NCBI GenBank assembly: GCA_934370915.1
Contig: CAKRNI010000101.1
Coordinates: 1 to 8,765, forward strand
Length of the DNA stretch: 8,765 bases
Source of the DNA: an uncultured Lachnospiraceae bacterium
Lineage (GTDB): Bacteria; Bacillota; Clostridia; Lachnospirales; Lachnospiraceae
Reading direction: 5' to 3'
This document shows, one piece after another, positions 6,674-8,765 of the stretch. The position numbers and the translations under genes are program-made. Each line of letters starts with the position of its first letter. The first letter of the stretch is position 1. The notes under the pieces were generated by a model that was not told the origin of the DNA, made no database searches, and saw only the letters and a list, made by a program, of their open reading frames with translations.

Positions 6674-6898
6674 AGGATATATTTTCCTTTCAGTCGTTTA
6701 GCCGGTAAGAGAATTATCGGGATCATAGGCGGTATCTCCATTTCGCGGTCTGCAGGGTACCGGATCATGTTCAGAAACAGCCATCGGAAATATCGATACC
6801 GGGTATATGATTTTAGGGCTTTTTTTAATAACAAATTTAGTATAAAATGATTCCCGTAAGAAAGCAACAGTAAAAACGATCAGAGAGGAACAAAGCAG
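6674..6898. promoter_or_regulatory. Divergent LysR control region with dyad and direct repeats
   Basis: This is the 225-base gap between the leftward LysR gene and the rightward DUF6282-like gene. It contains an imperfect dyad, CCGGTAA-N5-TTATCGG (6702-6720, one mismatched pair), and ATACC-G-GGTAT (6796-6806), whose flanks extend it to a broader near-palindrome. There is also a direct repeat GGATCAT at 6720-6726 and 6762-6768, 42 bases apart (about four helical turns), and GGTATC (6731-6736) is echoed inverted as GATACC (6795-6800). These are plausible LysR operator halves, but none is a textbook centred T-N11-A site. No small gene was found here. Confidence 0.55.
6841..6846 (+). promoter_or_regulatory. 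Probable -10 element of the DUF6282-isocitrate dehydrogenase operon
   Basis: TATAAA, continuing to TATAAAAT, lies about 55 bases before ATG 6899. No good -35 hexamer exists at 16-18 bases upstream, where the sequence is GGCTTTTTTT. A weak -35 is common in promoters that need a LysR activator, and the ATACC-G-GGTAT dyad centred at 6801 lies about 50 bases upstream of the expected transcription start, a suitable activator position. Confidence 0.5.
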
Positions 6899-7756
6899 AT
6901 GAAAATGGATCTTATGAAGGGTGTTATCGACATGCATGTTCATACAAATCCGGATCTGCGCCTTCGTGCCTATGATGATTTCGAGCTGATGGAAGCGGCG
7001 ATCCGTGTGGGTGCGCGGGCGATCGTGATCAAGACTCATCAGGGATCGACGGTGGACCGGGCATATCTCTGCAACCGCCACAATGAGATCGTACATGGGA
7101 AGACGAATGACTTCACGATGTTCGGCGGGATTACGCTGAACCGGGTGGTCGGCGGAATGAATCCGAAGGCCGTTGACGTGGCACTCCGCATGGGCGCAAA
7201 GGTCGTCTGGCTTCCGACCCAGTCGGCAAAGAACCATCTGGAGAAGATGAAGCAGGACACAAGCCGGTGCGTGGAGGTCATAAAAGACGGGACGATCGTT
7301 CCGGAGCTGAAAACGATTCTGGAGCTTGTCCGTGACTATGACGCGGTTCTCGGTACGGCGCACATCTCGCCGGAGGAATCCTTCACGGTGGTGGAAGCGG
7401 CGAGAAACCTTGGGGTGAAGAAGATCGTAGTCACCCATCCGGAATGGTGGGTCGTGGGAATGACCATGGAGGAGCAGATCCGCATGGTAAAGGACTACGA
7501 TGTGATTCTGGAGCGCTGTTATGCCCAGAACATGGGAGGCGGAACATATAAGAGCAATCTGCCGGATAACCTTGAGATCATCAAAGAAGCCGGATACAAA
7601 AATGTTATGGTCGACACAGACGGCGGCCAGACAGAAAACCCGCACTGGGAAATTGAAATGGCAGAATATATGCAATACCTGCTGGATCATGGGATCCCCG
7701 AAGAGCAGGTATACCATATGACACATACGATACCGGCAGATCTGCTGGGAATTTAA
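6899..7756 (+). CDS. DUF6282-like predicted TIM-barrel metal-dependent hydrolase
   Basis: A 285-residue soluble protein with amidohydrolase-like features and no signal peptide. DMHVH (11-15) is the HxH metal motif at the end of the first strand. Further candidate metal or catalytic residues at strand ends are Lys45-Thr46-His47, His155 (GTAHIS), His180 (VVTHPEWW) and Asp239/Asp241 (MVDTDGGQ). That pattern suits a TIM-barrel hydrolase acting on an ester, lactone, amide or similar bond. I recognise it as resembling proteins annotated DUF6282, a family with no established reaction. GAGAGG lies 10 bases before ATG 6899; Met3 and Met6 are possible but less likely starts. It is followed after 20 bases by the isocitrate dehydrogenase gene, so the two are probably co-transcribed. 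A role in supplying or repairing a tricarboxylate intermediate is inference only. A longer frame on the opposite strand is a shadow of this gene. Confidence 0.82.
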   Translation: MKMDLMKGVIDMHVHTNPDLRLRAYDDFELMEAAIRVGARAIVIKTHQGSTVDRAYLCNRHNEIVHGKTNDFTMFGGITLNRVVGGMNPKAVDVALRMGAKVVWLPTQSAKNHLEKMKQDTSRCVEVIKDGTIVPELKTILELVRDYDAVLGTAHISPEESFTVVEAARNLGVKKIVVTHPEWWVVGMTMEEQIRMVKDYDVILERCYAQNMGGGTYKSNLPDNLEIIKEAGYKNVMVDTDGGQTENPHWEIEMAEYMQYLLDHGIPEEQVYHMTHTIPADLLGI

Positions 7757-7761
7757 AAATC

Positions 7762-7767
7762 AGGAGG
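7762..7767 (+). promoter_or_regulatory. Ribosome binding site AGGAGG of the isocitrate dehydrogenase gene
   Basis: A perfect AGGAGG, 9 bases before ATG 7777, in the 20-base gap after the DUF6282-like stop. It marks a well-translated second gene of a two-gene operon. Confidence 0.85.
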
Positions 7768-7776
7768 AGTTTTAAC

Positions 7777-8765
7777 ATGAAACACACAGTAACAGTATTT
7801 CGCGGCGATGGAATCGGTCCGGAGTTAGTGGACAATGCATTAAAGATCTTAAAAGCGGCAGACGCGCCGTTAGAGTATGAGATCTACAATGTCGGCGAAG
7901 ATGAGTGGAAGAGAAACGGTGCCCTGATCCCGGACGAGGCGTATGCTTCCTTCGAACGCACAAAAGTTCTCTTAAAGTCCCCGATTACGACCCCGGTTGG
8001 AAAGGGATTCCGTTCCTTAAACGTTACCCTGCGCGGCAAGTATGACCTCTACGCGAATATCCGTCCAGTAAAGTCCAATGACGCGGTAAAAACTCCGTTT
8101 AAGAACGTGGATATCGTGATCTTCCGTGAGAACACCGAAGGTCTGTATGTCGGAAAAGAAGAACAGATCGATGAGAACACGGTTCACGCGATCAAAATCG
8201 TCACAAAGAAAGCATCTGAGCGCATCATCCGCGACGCCTTCGAGTACGCAAAGAAGAACGGCAGAAAGAAAGTTACCTGCGTTCACAAAGCAAACATCCT
8301 TAAGATGTCTGACGGAATGTTCCTCGGAATCTTCCGTGAAGTCGCAAAGGATTACCCGGAGATCGAGGCAGACGACAAGATCATCGACAACACCTGCATG
8401 CAGCTCGTCATGAACCCGAACCAGTTTGATGTGATGGTAATGCAGAACCTCTATGGTGATATCCTTTCCGATCTCTGCAGCGGTCTGATCGGCGGCCTCG
8501 GCCTCGTTCCGTCCAGCAACATCGGTGCCGACTACGCAATGTTCGAAGCCGTTCACGGAAGTGCTCCGGATATCGCCGGAAAGCACCTTGCAAACCCGAC
8601 CGCATTCCTTTGGTCTGCATGCATGATGCTTGAGTATCTTGGTGAAAACGAGACTGCATCCCGCATCCGAAAAGCAGTGGATGAAGTCCTCGCGGAAGGA
8701 AAGCACCTGACAAGAGATCTCCATGGTGAGGCATCTACGGAAGAGTATGTGGATGCTGTGATCGC
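7777..8765 (+). CDS. NAD-type isocitrate dehydrogenase (3' end cut by window)
   Basis: Oxidative decarboxylation of isocitrate to 2-oxoglutarate in the cytoplasm. The 329 visible codons show the isocitrate/isopropylmalate dehydrogenase fold from the first strand, RGDGIGPE (9-16). Isocitrate contacts are present: Ser80, Asn82, Arg86 and Arg96 (counterparts of E. coli Ser113, Asn115, Arg119, Arg129), Arg117 and Tyr124 in FRENTEGLY, and Lys171 in HKANI. The metal-binding aspartates are Asp204, Asp228 and Asp232. The cofactor loop reads HGSAPDIAG at 260-268: Asp265-Ile266 stands where NADP enzymes have Lys-Tyr, which points to NAD. The serine and asparagine of the substrate loop favour isocitrate over isopropylmalate. 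Relatives of this short type run to about 330-340 residues, so probably only the last few are missing. It is the second gene of the operon led by the DUF6282-like gene. With the aconitase-family protein it would form the citrate-to-2-oxoglutarate branch that feeds glutamate synthesis in fermenting Clostridia. Confidence 0.94.
   Translation, partial: MKHTVTVFRGDGIGPELVDNALKILKAADAPLEYEIYNVGEDEWKRNGALIPDEAYASFERTKVLLKSPITTPVGKGFRSLNVTLRGKYDLYANIRPVKSNDAVKTPFKNVDIVIFRENTEGLYVGKEEQIDENTVHAIKIVTKKASERIIRDAFEYAKKNGRKKVTCVHKANILKMSDGMFLGIFREVAKDYPEIEADDKIIDNTCMQLVMNPNQFDVMVMQNLYGDILSDLCSGLIGGLGLVPSSNIGADYAMFEAVHGSAPDIAGKHLANPTAFLWSACMMLEYLGENETASRIRKAVDEVLAEGKHLTRDLHGEASTEEYVDAVI

Noticed and set aside
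6796..6826. ATACC-G-GGTAT followed by a T-run as a terminator or attenuator before the DUF6282-like gene
   Set aside because: The one-base loop cannot fold as an RNA hairpin and 13 bases separate it from the T-run. A DNA operator dyad is the better reading.
6698..7726. A 342-codon open frame on the minus strand opposite the DUF6282-like gene
   Set aside because: It is longer than the plus-strand gene but mirrors it almost exactly. Its translation is rich in His, Cys and Arg with no recognisable motif, while the plus-strand frame has DMHVH, a Shine-Dalgarno and operon spacing. Codon bias of the real gene explains the open antisense frame.

Overview
The window looks like part of a chromosome of an anaerobic Firmicute, most likely a Clostridia/Lachnospiraceae-type gut bacterium. 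The evidence is the strong AGGAGG-type ribosome binding sites, tight gene packing, U-tract terminators, and the pairing of a YbhJ-type aconitase-family protein with a short NAD-type isocitrate dehydrogenase. The genus cannot be told from the sequence alone. Almost every base is assigned; the longest gap without a gene is the 225-base divergent promoter region between the LysR gene and the DUF6282-like gene. The theme is import and metabolism of tricarboxylic acids (citrate, aconitate, isocitrate or close relatives).

Layout. (1) Bases 1-204 are the last 67 codons of a CitMHS-like carboxylate transporter. (2) Bases 241-1995 encode a 584-residue cytoplasmic alpha/beta hydrolase of the polyhydroxybutyrate-depolymerase/LpqC esterase type. 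It carries a second, degenerate hydrolase domain at its N-terminus. (3) Bases 2013-4277 encode a 754-residue YbhJ-family aconitase homologue with all three Fe-S cysteines. (4) A perfect 11-bp hairpin without a U-tract lies just before (5) a complete CitMHS transporter at 4393-5685. (6) A near-perfect bidirectional terminator (5701-5743) separates this rightward operon from (7) a leftward LysR regulator (5753-6673). (8) A divergent regulatory region (6674-6898) then drives a second rightward operon: (9) a DUF6282-like TIM-barrel metal-dependent hydrolase (6899-7756) and (10) an NAD-type isocitrate dehydrogenase (7777 onward), cut by the window edge a few residues before its likely end.

How the genes fit together (inference). 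The transporters would bring in a metal-tricarboxylate complex, and the aconitase homologue would isomerise it. The NAD-type isocitrate dehydrogenase would oxidise it to 2-oxoglutarate, feeding glutamate synthesis. The LysR protein, placed between the two operons, is the natural candidate for sensing the acid. The esterase and the DUF6282-like protein are the unexplained members; they may release the acid from an ester, lactone or other conjugate. The layout recalls the uncharacterised E. coli ybhD-ybhH-ybhI-ybhJ locus (LysR, isomerase-like, carboxylate transporter, aconitase-like), but with a different transporter family and different accessory enzymes. The first two genes are clearly more AT-rich than everything after base 2000, so they may have a different history.

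I see no tRNA or rRNA genes, CRISPR arrays, insertion sequences or phage genes. The best candidates for undescribed biology are the two-domain esterase inside a citrate-type locus, the DUF6282-isocitrate dehydrogenase pair, and the physiological role of the YbhJ-type aconitase homologue.
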